Assembly: GCA_030015575.1 (NCBI GenBank) | Contig: CM057344.1 | Span: forward strand, 593,410,410 to 593,474,409 | Reading direction: 5' to 3' | Length of the DNA: 64,000 bases | DNA from: Agapanthus africanus | Taxonomy: Eukaryota; Streptophyta; Magnoliopsida; Asparagales; Amaryllidaceae | Shown: positions 53,572 to 64,000 of the stretch, piece by piece | Position numbering within the stretch: the stretch's first letter is position 1 | Layout: each line of letters starts with the position of its first letter | Position numbers and translations under genes: made by a program | The notes under the pieces: model-generated | Told to the model about the DNA's origin: nothing | What the model saw: the letters and a program-made list of their open reading frames with translations, nothing else | Databases searched by the model: none

Positions 53572-56500
53572 CTGAAAAGTTCTGTAAAGTTAGTCGCACT
53601 TGTATACAAGAATCATATAATTTGAGAGCATGTAAACCGAATCTTTGCAAGTTCTGGTTACCTCTCTTAATCGGATCGACGAAAACGATTGTTCCATGCC
53701 ATTTACAGGCAGACTGTGGGACTTGTTCACAGCATTCTCTTTCGCAGGTACACGGTTCTCACTAACACCAAAAATTGATGAAATGCCCCAACTTGATCCA
53801 GTTGCTGATTCATCATGAAAGTAAAATCAGCTAGAAATGCATCTACTTGTGAACATATTATGAAATGATAAATAAATGAGATGTAAAAAGAAATATTGAT
53901 CTTTTTTTCATCAGTGGCCATGTAAGCTAAACCTGCTAAACGAGGTTAATGCACGTGCCCTAATTGGATATGTTATGAATATAATGGATTGTTAGATATT
54001 AGTTATGAGAGGTTAGATCGGTTAAAATATGAGAGGTGGTCTATGACTTTATATATTTACATGTCGAACTCATTAATGATTAAGCTAATAAAATATTTTC
54101 TCTTGATTATTTTCATGGTATCATAGCGCTGAAAATAATAAGAGGAAAAGGGGAAAAAAACCTAATTTCCCAAATTATCTCCTTCCCATCAGCCGCCGCC
54201 GCTTCCCTGCTCTTTCGATCCCCCCTCGACGAACTCCCAGCCCCCTCGACCACCCCTCCAGCCCCCCTCATCCACCTCGCCAGACATCCCCTGGAACTCG
54301 CTGGAGCCTCATCAAAGTTGATTGAGCCCTCTGGTTCAAAATCGAAGCTGCCACCATTATCTAAAGTCATTGCTGAGCCTCGATCCACCTCAACTCAAAT
54401 CGATCCACCTCAATACTAGTCGAAGACCTCTCCAGACCTCATCGAAGTCCAGATCGATGTCAGTCGAGCCCTATGCTTCCAGATTGAAGCTCCTTCGCCC
54501 ACATCGACTCAGATCTAAACAAAAATGGCGAGATAAGGCTTCGATTTTTTATCCTCTTTGCTTCGACTTGGTTTAGTTTTCTCGGATCTAAGGTCGAGTT
54601 GATGGATTCTTTTAGTTTTCTTATGGTTTCTGTTATTATTCATCAATCTGGGTCATTTTTCAAGCTACTGAGATCAGTTCTCGATCGATTCTAAGGCTTA
54701 TTTTGGAGATTTATTGCTGGTTCTTACTGTTCTTGGTCCTTTCTTGACTCGACTTGATTATTTTGTTGATTGCCTAATGGTCTCTAGCTCTGGCTCAGCC
54801 ATATTTGAGAGTGAATTGTGAACCACCGCCCTTGCCTGGATTTTGTTGATTTTGTTTGTCCCTTGTTCTCGCTCTCGTGATTTACCTCTGCGCCATTCAT
54901 CATAGATTCTGATTCAGTCTCAATTACTGCTCGTGATCGTTTCTCTATTACTGCTTGTACTCGTGATCATGGCTATGCTATTTTTTATTGTTCTTATTGC
55001 AGCGGCACTACTCATCATGTAAACTGGTGTTGGGAGAAGCATGGCTATCCTGGTGATACACCTCCAACTCGCGAAACATCCAAACCAGTTGCTACTGCCC
55101 GATCTTCCTCTTCGGCCGGTAATTTACCTTTATCCAGTACTGAATGGGGCCAATTGCGTCGTCTCCTCTCCTCTGTAGCTTCTGCCAACCTTTCTGCTCC
55201 ATCAAGTATATTGTTCCTTTCTCATTCTAATTTGTGGGTCGCTTATTTCGGCACCTCACATCACATGTCTCGTGATAGACCGTCTGATCTTGCTTCTAGT
55301 CCTCACAAATTGATTTTCATGGCTGATGGTAATACCACACCCGTTTCAGGCTCTACCGATACTTTAATTGTGCCATCTTTAAAACAAAATTTACTTTCAA
55401 TTCGTCGGTTTACAAATAATTCTAACTGCTCCGTGGTATTTTATCCATCTCACTTTGTGATACAGTATCTTCTGACGAAGCAACGAATTGGTGGAGAGTA
55501 TGAACAGAATGTACTGTACTACGTTGATCACCTTCTCGGTACATCTACAGCTGTTTCTACTATCCAATAGTATCGGAGACTTGCTCATTCTTCTCTTTCT
55601 TCTTTACGTAATATGCTGCCTTCTCTTGATTTACCAGAGTTCAGTTGTGAATCATGTATTCTTGGTAAACCCCATCGCTCCTCTTTTCCTCCAGTTAATA
55701 AAAGACATGATTTAGCCTTTGCATTAGTTCACTCTGATATTTGGGGTCTGTTTAAAATTCCTAGTGTGTTTGGTTATAGATATTTTGTGCCTTTTATCGA
55801 TGATCATTTACGTATGACTTGGTTGTATCTTCAACGTAATGGGTCAGAACTTTTATCTACATTTAAAATCTTCGTAGCTGAGATTACTAATCAATTTGGT
55901 GTTCCGATAAAAGTTCTTCGTTCAGATAATGCTAAGGAGTATATTAGCACGGAATTTATTGTATTTTGTCAGCCCCATGATATATTGTATCAAACTTTAT
56001 GTTCTTATACTCTTCAGCAAAATAGGATTGCTGAACAGAAAAACCGACATTTGCTTGAGGTAGCCCGTTCTCTTGTTTTGCATATGCATGTCCATAAACG
56101 ATTGTGGAATTTTGCAGTCTTAGCTGCCTGTTTTTATATCAATCGCATGCCTTCTCCGGTTCTAAGCAACCAATCCCCTTTCTCTGTTTTATAACCACAA
56201 GGCAACTTTTTTCCCGTTTCTCCTAAAATGTTTGGTTGTCTATGCTATCCTTATATACTAGATTCTCATGTAGACAAGCTAGATCCTCGAGCTACCCGTA
56301 TTGTGTTTATAGGTTACTCACAATCCCAAAAAGAGTATGTTTGTTTTGACCCTGTCTCATCTAAAGTTTGTACTTCATATGATGTGACCTTCTCAGAAGA
56401 CCAAGCCTATTTTCCACCAACTCTTAAGGACCCCACTCCTATTCATATTCCTCATCTACCTTCCTCAGAGCTTGATTCGTCTATTCAAACTGTACGACCT

Positions 56501-59500
56501 GTTTTTAAGCCTGTAGCTTCTTTTCCATAAGTGATCACCGTCGTAACAAAGTTATCCAACCTCTTTCTTCTAACGATTTTTCTGCAGGTACTCCTATACA
56601 GTCCACTGTTCTTGATTCTCCACCGCCGCCGTCTTCAGAAGATCTTTCTCTTCCTATTGCCTTACACAAGGGCAAGCGTTCATGTACTACTGCACATCCG
56701 ATTTCTAACTTTGTTTCCTATTATAGTCTGACACCATTTTCTCGTCGGTTTGTTTCTTCCTTGTCTACCATCACTCTTCTTTCCTCTGTTCAGGAAGCTT
56801 TTCATCATCCAGATTGGCATGCGGCTATGTTAGAGAAAATTGCCGCACTGCGCTCTAATCAAACTTGGAAATCGATACCTCCGCATTCAGATAATAAGGT
56901 TGTCGACTGTAAATGGATCTTTGCCGTCAAGTATAATCTCGATGGAACGATTGACCGTTTCAAAGCTTGATTAGTGGCCAAAGATTTTACTCAGCAGTAT
57001 AGGTTGGATTATGTTGAGACTTTTCGCATGTTGCTAAATTGACCTCGGTTCGTGTTCTTAAATTCTTGGTTGTTTCTAAGGCATGGTCACTTCATCAGCT
57101 TGATGTGAAGAATGTCTTTCTTAATGACAATCTTTCGGAAACTATTTATATGCAGCAGCCTCCTGGTTTTGAGAGACCGGGGGAGTATAATTTGTCTTCT
57201 ACATAAATCGTTATACAGCTTAAAGCAGTCACTGCGTGCCTGGTTTGAAAAGTTTAGTACAGTTCAAGACAAATTAGCTTCAAACGCAATCGTGCCAATA
57301 CATCTCTTTACACATAATCGTCCTCAGGACAGGGTAATTGTGCTGGTATATGTTGATGATATTATCATTGCTGAAGATGATTTTGATGGCATCTCCAAAA
57401 TGAAAGAACATGTTGCTTCACACTTCCATACCAAAGACTTTGGGCCGCTTAAATATTTTCTTGGAATTGAAGTGTCACGGAACTATCGTAGATTACAACT
57501 TTGTCAGCACAAGTATACACTTGATCTATCGGAGACATGATTTCTGGGATGTAGACTGGCAAACACTCCTATAGATCCCTCAGTTAGCCTATCTCGATTG
57601 AGCTCTCCCTCGAATCCTCCACTACCTAACCAAGGACGATATTGATGTCTAATTGGGAAGCTTATTAACGTCACTAACACTTGTTCTGACATTGCCTTTG
57701 TCATTAGTACAGTGAGTCGGTATATACAGAATCCTTTGACCTCACCTTAAGGCAGTTAAGCATATTCTTAGATACATCAAAGGTTCTCCAGGACAGGACC
57801 TTCTCTACAAACCATCTACGTTGTCGCACACAGCCTTTGCAGATGCTGACTTTGCTGGATCTATTGATGATCGTCGTTCCACTGGTGCTACTGTGTATTC
57901 TTGGGAGGAAACTTGGTTACGTGGAGTAAGAAGCAAAATGTAATGGCTCGTTCTTCTGTCGAGACCGAGTATAGATCTATGGCGCATACAATTGCTGAGT
58001 TGGTATGACTTACCTCTCTTCTGACAGATCTTGTGGTTCCTTCTTCTCTTTCGACTACGCGATCCACATTGCTGAGAATTCAGTTTTTCATGAGCAGACC
58101 AAGTATATCGAAATAGATTACAACTTCATTCGTGACAAGGTGACAGATAAGGTGATTGCATTCCAACATGTTTCCTTTTCGACTTAACTAGCAGATATTC
58201 TCACCAAATCTCTTTCTCGACCGATTTTCGCTTGTCTTTTATCCAACTTTGGTATGATTGACATCTATGTTCTAGTTTACGGGGAGTGTTATGAATATAA
58301 TGGATCGTTAGATATTAGTTATGAGTTGTTAGATAAGTTAAGATATGAGGAGTAATTAGATCAATTAAGATATGAGAGGTGGTCTATAACTATATATTTG
58401 CATGTAGAACTCATTAATAATTAAGCTAAATTATTTTCAGGATACAACATGCATAACTACTATAAATGTTCTCCACAAGGTTTTTATAGTAAAGCGACGT
58501 ATAGTCGGATAAAAGATATGGATTTCTACAGCTAGGCTGAGAAATTCTACTAAAATAGGCAATAGAAATGATTCTATCTGCTACAAATATGTAAAAATAC
58601 TATAATCCAGATTTCCCCCTTTTGCTTGTCAAGTACAGTTTTACTTACAAGCTGAGCCTGCCCTATCAGAATCCACGCCAGGTCGAATGCCCTATTCAAC
58701 ATTGTAAACGAGATAAGTTATTACATCACATTCAAACGCAATATATTAGCACATCGGTCATGAGAAGGCAAATATTTATACAAAAACCAACCTGAACTTG
58801 ATCAGAAACAATACCATTTGCACCTGATCTACCTAGAATGGCTCTCGATTTTTGACTTTTCTCAGATGATTGTGTTTTATCAGAATCTAACCCATCCTGC
58901 ATTATTAACATGCACTATCAGTATACTGTAAATTGTAAAACAGAGCGGAAACATTGACTGAAAAACTCAAGGGAAGTGATTTCTGGCACCTCAATAGAGT
59001 ATTGTGTCATGTTCTCTTCTTCTTTTTTCATTTGTGATTTTTCACAAATTGGTGTCTACAAGTATTCTGAGAATTCACATTGTCCTAAAATACCTCAATG
59101 GAGTACCTACAGAAGTTTCTTGGTATTGTTTGGAAAAAAGTAGTTACATGCTTTCAAGGAAATACATATTTTCTAAAATGGTGTTAATTACCTTCACCCT
59201 GGGAGTTTGTTTAGGAAGCACAAACCCACAACAAGTTGTTAAAGCTGATTTTCCCATTCGCCATAAACCAAAAAAAATATATATCATTTTCCCTCTCTTG
59301 CATACTCCAAATTAATAACGATTCTCCCTACCTACCTCCCCCATCCAGATTTATTTACAAGTCAATCATAAGTAGTACGTTTTCATCTAAACTCACTGAT
59401 AAAATTAGTTCTTTATTCAGATTCTCCTAAAATGTCCACCATTCACGGTGTCAAATCGCATACAGACAAGCAACAAACCGCTTTAAAAAGTATTAGGTCG

Positions 59501-61465
59501 TATAGATATGTACTTTGGATAATTACAACAGATTGATCACCACAGACTGATCACGTTTGTAAGGAGAATCCAAATTGATCACCCACGTGATTTCTATCAT
59601 ATCTGAAATCAAATTTCTCTGTGATCAAGAACAAATATCTACCCTGCAGAGGAAAATTCTCCAAGTTCATCTGGTTTTTTTTGGGATGCGCCAGTTCATC
59701 TGTTAGCAAATCCTCAATTCCTCATTTGTGATTCCTTTGTCACTTCATCTTAGCAAACTAACTTTATAACAAAACCAATGCCAAACACACCGTCAACTTA
59801 ATGTCTCTCTTTCAATTCCTTCCGCCAAAAAAAATACATGATTATGATGTACAACATATAGAGGTACAGGGGATCGATGTTGACCAACTTTTTTGACTTC
59901 CTATTCTCAGAACTAACATATTTTAAAATGCATGCTTAATCCCTAATCTCATGCAGTAAATAATAAAATGATGTAAACAGTTCGGTATGGCATTAAGCAA
60001 AACCTGCATGCTATATGTGATGCCCGGCACTCAAGATAATCTAAGATCAGATAGCAGTGCAATCAAGGAGGTATAATAATTTAGCATTTAAAATATACTC
60101 ACAGAAATAGTTAGAATTACAAATTTACAATAGCCACCTTGAAATCAAAAGGTTTATCCTATAAAATGGCTTTAAGACCACCAACGCTTTGAAGTTAAGA
60201 ATGTCCGGCAATTATGAAACGTAACCAAGAAATTAGTGTAAACTTATATGAGAAAGCTGAGATGGATGAGTAGCAATGCTTTAAAAGATAGTATAAGAAA
60301 TAAGTGTATTTGTAAGAAGTTGAAGGTAGCTCCCATAGAGGATAAAAATGAGCGAGAACCGATTAAGACGGTTTGCGCATGTCCAGCGAAGTCCGATATA
60401 TTCTCTAAAGATATGATAAAATTGTAAATAATGGTGCAACAAGAACTAGGGTAGACCTAAACGAACGTGGATAGAGGATATGACCCTTAATATAGCTGAA
60501 TGGAAGAATAGGATTCGTAAAGAGTCGGCAAAGGTTTGTTTGGGATAAATGCTTTGTTGACAATAGATACCTTGAAGTGAGAGAGATTGTGCTCAGGAAG
60601 TGGAATAACCACATTGCTTGGCATAAGAAAGTCCTGTAGTTGTCCATTGTATGATCCATGCACAGAACTCCACCCGTTATCCTCTTGGGGGGTCACATGA
60701 TTTGAATGCAATAAACCTAAGGTTTGAGATAGGACAAAGAAGAATTTGTACAGAACTGGACAGATTCCAATGAACCTGAAAGTTCTAGGGCTTAGATAAA
60801 GGGAAAAGAGGAGCAACTTATAGCTTATGACGGAGGCATAACAGAATTAGGGTCTTCAAGTTTGGAATTAGTTGTGGACTGATTTGAGGCAGGCCAGAAG
60901 AGGGATGGTGTGGTTAGCTGTCGGCTGTAACAGTAGGGTTCATTGCAAGGGGCAGTTATAACAGCAGCGTCAGCAACAGCATCATCAGTGTTTTGGATCA
61001 ATTAGAAGACTAAATTAATGGTTTGCTAAAGATAAGTCCAAGCGGGTGATCTAAATTTAGATTTAGGTTCAACCTCACCGGTAAAAACTACTTTCCGGCT
61101 GCGTGATCAAGCAATCAACTTCAAAAAGAAAGGTGTCTTCAAGGGTTAATATTTCAAAGCAGCTAACAACCCCTACAGTAACATTATATCCATTTATAAT
61201 TGATGAAGAAGAAGATATTAAAAGAAGAAACATGGTAATTAAGGATAGAAGACACAGATATTTCTCTAAATACTGCACCGCTTCCAGCAATATTCAAGAT
61301 CATGTTAAATACAAAAAAGGTACTCTGGATTGACAAAATACTGAAATATACCTTAGATTTGGGCATTGATACTGCTGACCTAGAAGATTTTACTTGCTGT
61401 TTTGCAATATCTGTAGCCTTACTGCCACCAATAAAATTCGGATGAGAAGTGTTAATGTAATCCAT
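53449..61465 (-). CDS. DRP3: DRP3-type dynamin-related protein, partial (mitochondrial/peroxisomal division GTPase)
   Basis: Five minus-strand exons with GT-AG introns join in frame to 176 codons: 61465-61352, 58896-58792, 58691-58649, 53804-53662, 53571-53449. They correspond to the region between the dynamin middle domain and the GTPase effector domain (GED) of plant DRP3A/DRP3[18 protein letters not shown], then [49 protein letters not shown], and [18 protein letters not shown], the start of the GED. DRP3 proteins form rings that divide mitochondria and peroxisomes. The GTPase domain lies upstream (beyond 64000) and the rest of the GED lies in or beyond the gap. Exon 53804-53662 is separated from 58691-58649 by an intron that holds a copia element. 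Assignment to DRP3 rather than other DRPs rests on the spacer sequences, which other plant DRPs lack. Confidence 0.88.
53662..53804 (-). CDS. DRP3: DRP3 exon, spacer segment (WGISSIFG)
   Basis: The first two bases complete a split Ser codon. Then [47 protein letters not shown]; donor GAG|GTAACC. Acceptor ATGAATCAG. The segment [10 protein letters not shown] is a hallmark of the DRP3 spacer. Confidence 0.88.
53966..53970. repeat. Target-site duplication, left copy (GGATA)
   Basis: GGATA before the 5' LTR at 53971; the same bases follow the 3' LTR at 58440-58444. Confidence 0.88.
54890..55570 (+). pseudogene. Copia gag end and protease (broken)
   Basis: Zinc knuckle [14 protein letters not shown] at about 54990-55030, then a linker with a His-Gly-Tyr-Pro-Gly-Asp. 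The protease region reads [19 protein letters not shown] where active copies have a Asp-Ser-Gly motif, so the catalytic residues are lost. Then [20 protein letters not shown], typical of this region. Sequence before 54890 (54130-54600) does not look like gag. Confidence 0.8.
55571..56530 (+). pseudogene. Copia integrase (broken)
   Basis: The zinc-binding motif ends [11 protein letters not shown]. Core: [50 protein letters not shown] (Asp, Asp present), [20 protein letters not shown] (where the glutamate region is). C-terminal part: [20 protein letters not shown] and [17 protein letters not shown] stop at 56192-56194 divides the domain. Confidence 0.88.
56531..58260 (+). pseudogene. Copia reverse transcriptase and RNase H (broken)
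   Basis: Fragments: [40 protein letters not shown] followed by a stop (56968-56970), [20 protein letters not shown] (the YVDD catalytic site), [23 protein letters not shown] then a stop, ANTPIDPS, and an RNase H part near 58050-58180 with [20 protein letters not shown] and FIRDKV. Stops and frame changes are frequent. Confidence 0.88.
58649..58691 (-). CDS. DRP3: DRP3 small exon
   Basis: Only 43 bases: [14 protein letters not shown] plus one base of the next codon. Acceptor GTTGAATAG, donor T|GTAAGT. The family has (Q)GVRPVSEVERP at this place. The intron before the next exon holds the copia element. Confidence 0.85.
58792..58896 (-). CDS. DRP3: DRP3 exon (KSRAILGR segment)
   Basis: [35 protein letters not shown], 35 codons in phase 0. 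Acceptor TAATGCAG, donor CAG|GTTGGT. The Ser/Lys-rich part and the GR(S/Q)ANG(I/V)V(S/T)DQ segment are typical of DRP3. Confidence 0.88.
60253..60540 (+). mobile_element. LINE reverse transcriptase 3' tail
   Basis: Translates, with a frameshift, as [31 protein letters not shown], then [16 protein letters not shown], then [19 protein letters not shown]. These are the conserved last blocks of non-LTR retrotransposon ORF2 in plants (KLRWFGHVQRRP and DMALDRAEWRNRI types). Only the last ~100 codons are left, in a DRP3 intron. Confidence 0.8.
61352..61465 (-). CDS. DRP3: DRP3 exon (end of the middle domain)
   Basis: [38 protein letters not shown], 38 codons. Acceptor GTTTTGCAG, donor AAG|GTATAT. 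The family reads (DME)[14 protein letters not shown]. The exon before it, ending ...DME, was not found up to 64000. Confidence 0.9.
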
Positions 61466-62027
61466 CTGCAAAACCAGTTCCTCAAATCAATGCACGGCAC
61501 AACAGAAACATAAAAGGACAAAGGACGTTATTTGACATAGCTGGAGTAATCTGTTACTAACGTCAAATGCCTGAGAAGTGAGCCCCCCCACCCCCCACCC
61601 CCAAACACATGCACACAACAAAAAAGAAAAAGGAAAAAAAAATAACCTCCCTCTTTCCCTGTCAAGTAATTTTCACATTTGAGATCCAATCCAATGCTAG
61701 AGAGTGCGTATCATTGGCTTTTGACAAGAGGTAGAAAACCACTTAACATGTATGCAAGTGAAAGGTCAAACTAAGTACAGAATGAAGTGTTTGGATAACA
61801 ATTCCCCATCTACTCTTTACTAAAGCTGGATGCAGGCAGGAGAATCTTTTCTAGTTGCTGAATTTTCCAAATTCCCTTATCCTCCTCTGATGATGGTTTC
61901 ATGCTAGGATGGAAGCTGAATAAAGGCAATATTGGGGATTTAAAATATAAAGAGAGGGTTATTATGGTATATCATTCAAAAGAATATGCCATATGATGAT
62001 ATTAAGGGCAAAACGGTAATTTATGCA

Positions 62028-62575
62028 GGGTTTTTTTTATATACATATACCCCACTCAAAACCTCGCTGTTCTCAAAAAACCCACTCTAAACTTCATATT
62101 TTTTTGTAAAAAACCCATCCAAAAATTAGCCGGTCTAAAATCCCCACTAAGTTAGTTAAGTCCGTTAAATGGGTTAACCGTGGTTGGGTTGGACCACTTA
62201 AATACCTTTTTTACCCTCTTACCTTCTCTCTTTCTTATCAACTCAACTTAGGATGGTGTTCTTGATCAAGCCCCGATCTCTTCTCTAACCACTTCTCAAC
62301 CCATCTTATTGTCGCCGGCCAACACCTCCTCTTCTTCTTTCTCCTACCAAACCAGAGAGAGGCCTATTTAAACCTTAAAATTAGTAATTTAGAGGGGTAA
62401 TTTGGTTTTTTTACCCTCTAATGGTTATGGCTTTAACTTGCAAATGGATGGAACTTTACCATAGTGGTATTTTTAGTTTAATTCATAGTTTTGAGTGGGT
62501 TTTTAGAAAAAATATGAAGTTTTGGGTGGTTTTTTTAACAATATCAAAGTTTGGAGTGGGGCATATAAAAAAACC
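62028..62575. mobile_element. MITE of Mutator type (548 bp)
   Basis: Terminal inverted repeats of about 85-90 bases: the left end GGGTTTTTTTTATATACATA and the inverted right end GGTTTTTTTATATGCCCCAC continue to match through CACTC.AAAC and AACTTCATATTTTTT. Flanks ATTTATGCA (62019-62027) and ATTTATGTA (62576-62584) give a 9-base target-site duplication with one mismatch. The middle has no transposase. Confidence 0.8.
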
Positions 62576-62825
62576 ATTTATGTAATATCCTAAAATCCTG
62601 CCATACACCCGCTTCAAAACATATTTCTTTCCAAAGATTTTTCCCGTCAAGTTGTCTTATACGGCTAGTGGGTCCCATGGTGGGAATGAGGGATTGTCAT
62701 GGGTTTCTACATGGGTTTTTTCACATATTTGGTGTAATGGGAGATGAGAGCAAAGAACAAGCAGAAAAAAGAATAATAAGATAAGATGTTTTGAAATAAA
62801 ACAAGCATATGTGATCTCTCCTTTT

Positions 62826-62915
62826 TTTCCTGAATCAACCCCCTTCGGCTAGCGAACTTGCGACCTCTCACATTGGAGAGGAAATTGGTACCAACTGAGA
62901 TAAAACAAGCAGATG
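62826..62915 (-). mobile_element. SINE fragment (minus strand)
   Basis: On the minus strand: TATCTCAGTTGGTACC (A box) and GGTCGCAAGTTCGCTAGCC (degenerate B box), with GAGAGG before it. The spacing fits a tRNA-derived SINE head. Its body is not clear. Confidence 0.5.
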
Positions 62916-62919
62916 ACAT

Positions 62920-64000
62920 TAAGCAAGGAAAATTGCTACTTTATTGTGTTTAATTTCTTATGATATTATTCAAAGGAAAACGCTTCCATTCTCAGCAATC
63001 AATCTCGGTGACATAAGCCATTTTGAATTTATTCTGATTTTGGAAAATATATCTTTATATTTAATGTTACGAAAATTACAAATTACAAATTTATTTATTT
63101 CTTACAAATCCATTATTAAAAAGAGACCTCTTACATTAGTAGTTTTCATAAACGTTTTTAAATATCATTTGTGAAATAAATGATTGATCAATGCATACAA
63201 TAGTTATCAACATTAGAGAAAAGATGTTGGAATAAATAAATTATTAGTTTGCAATGATTTTGGAATATAAAAATGGACTTCATATCAATCTTCTTATTTG
63301 TGGTCTACTTAACCTTTCATAACTACTGCGGAATTATCCACAGCCCCCGCAATGCGTGGGGGGTTTACCCCTAGTTTGTGTCTAATTTCATATTCATAAA
63401 GAAATCAATTAGATGTACAAACTCCAATGAGCATCTAATTAATTTCCACATTAAACCTATTTGGACAAGCTAAGATCCTCTTCATGTATTTTCTGTATCA
63501 ATGTATAGTCACCCTCCCTTCTCATCTATTATTTCGAGATGGTGTAGAGCATTATGCAACATGAAAACATAAAGTGAAACAACCTGTGAGCAACCAGCAC
63601 AAAAACAACGTAGTAGTAAGTTGATTAGCTAAACATGGCTCATGGCTGTATATGACGCTAATATAATGCACCATACAAAAAAGAAAATTGGAATTAATAT
63701 AGTGAGCCGTTTGTGACTTAAACTATGAAGTTCAGTATCATTTTAAATTGTGGCCTTTCCTTATCATTGCATTCAGATATCAGCTGCATGGATTGACCAA
63801 ACCAAAACATTTAGAGTTCAGTTTTTTTCCTAAGGAATATTTGAAGCTTTCAACTATTATGTGAACAAATATGATTGCTAATTTAGAGCGGCACCTTATT
63901 CAACTTGTACACACAAACAATTTTATTATGTTAATTAGAACCGCATGCGGGAATCATACAAATACTTAGAATAGAATCCCTAAATTGAGGGGTAACACAA
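62920..64000. other. AT-rich stretch, probably DRP3 intron
   Basis: No exon, repeat family or RNA gene recognised. TACCCCTAGTTTGTGTC and CGGAATTATCCACAGCCCCC near 63330 are the only GC-richer parts. Confidence 0.5.

Larger units (their letters stand above)
53971..58439 (+). mobile_element. Ale-like Ty1/copia element in a DRP3 intron
   Basis: 5' LTR 53971-54115 (145 bp), primer-binding site TGGTATCATAGCGC at 54116, 3' LTR 58287-58439 (153 bp) after the purine tract ACGGGGAG, target-site duplication GGATA. Short LTRs and pol motifs suit the Ale (Retrofit) lineage. It lies antisense to DRP3. Most of gag is missing and pol has many stops. The LTRs differ at several places, including an insertion, so it is older than the element in FTSHI5. 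Confidence 0.9.

Overview
This window is nuclear DNA of a flowering plant. It holds two spliced genes, both broken off at a 200-N assembly gap, inside a thick layer of LTR retrotransposons. The plant origin follows from a chloroplast-targeted FtsH-like gene (FTSHI5 family), a plant dynamin-related gene (DRP3 family), GT-AG introns, and Ty1/copia and Ty3/gypsy elements of plant type. The species cannot be named from the sequence.

Left part (1-14741). A Ty3/gypsy-type element with a gag reading frame but no recognisable pol (TR-GAG-like) covers about 1-8740: gag 4-2538 with one in-frame stop, then about 4.7 kb of non-coding repeats, then a 3' LTR from about 7290. Next come more repeats of the same kind (8744-9470), a gypsy LTR in reverse orientation (to 10524), the 3' end of an Angela-like copia pol gene with its LTR (10525-13419), and an unassigned LTR-like stretch (13420-14741).

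Middle (14742-32347). 14742-16732 is a second, truncated copy of the FTSHI5 upstream region and start of exon 1. It is fused at 16733 to a 5'-truncated Angela-like copia element with a decayed gag-pol (16733-23983). A second TR-GAG-like remnant follows (23986-26571) with its LTR from 26572, then quiet intergenic sequence with a SINE.

Right part. The FTSHI5 gene runs on + from 32348. Seven exons (769 codons) end just before the AAA+ ATPase module. Its first intron is about 14 kb, mostly because of a 9.6-kb Angela-like element (34595-44160, target-site duplication CCATC). The next exons should follow but are not visible before the gap at 53249-53448. On the other side a DRP3 gene runs toward the gap on the - strand (five exons, 61465 to 53449), ending inside its GTPase effector domain. 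One DRP3 intron holds a complete 4.5-kb Ale-like copia element (53971-58439, target-site duplication GGATA); other non-coding DRP3 sequence holds a LINE tail, a 548-bp Mutator-type MITE and a SINE.

The most unusual signal is in the non-coding parts of the two TR-GAG-like elements. They are built almost entirely from short inverted repeats, arranged as modules of five or six successive hairpins that recur in the same order. Loops are conserved and stem sequences change on both sides so that pairing is kept. The LTRs are also chains of short hairpins. I know of no description of this architecture.
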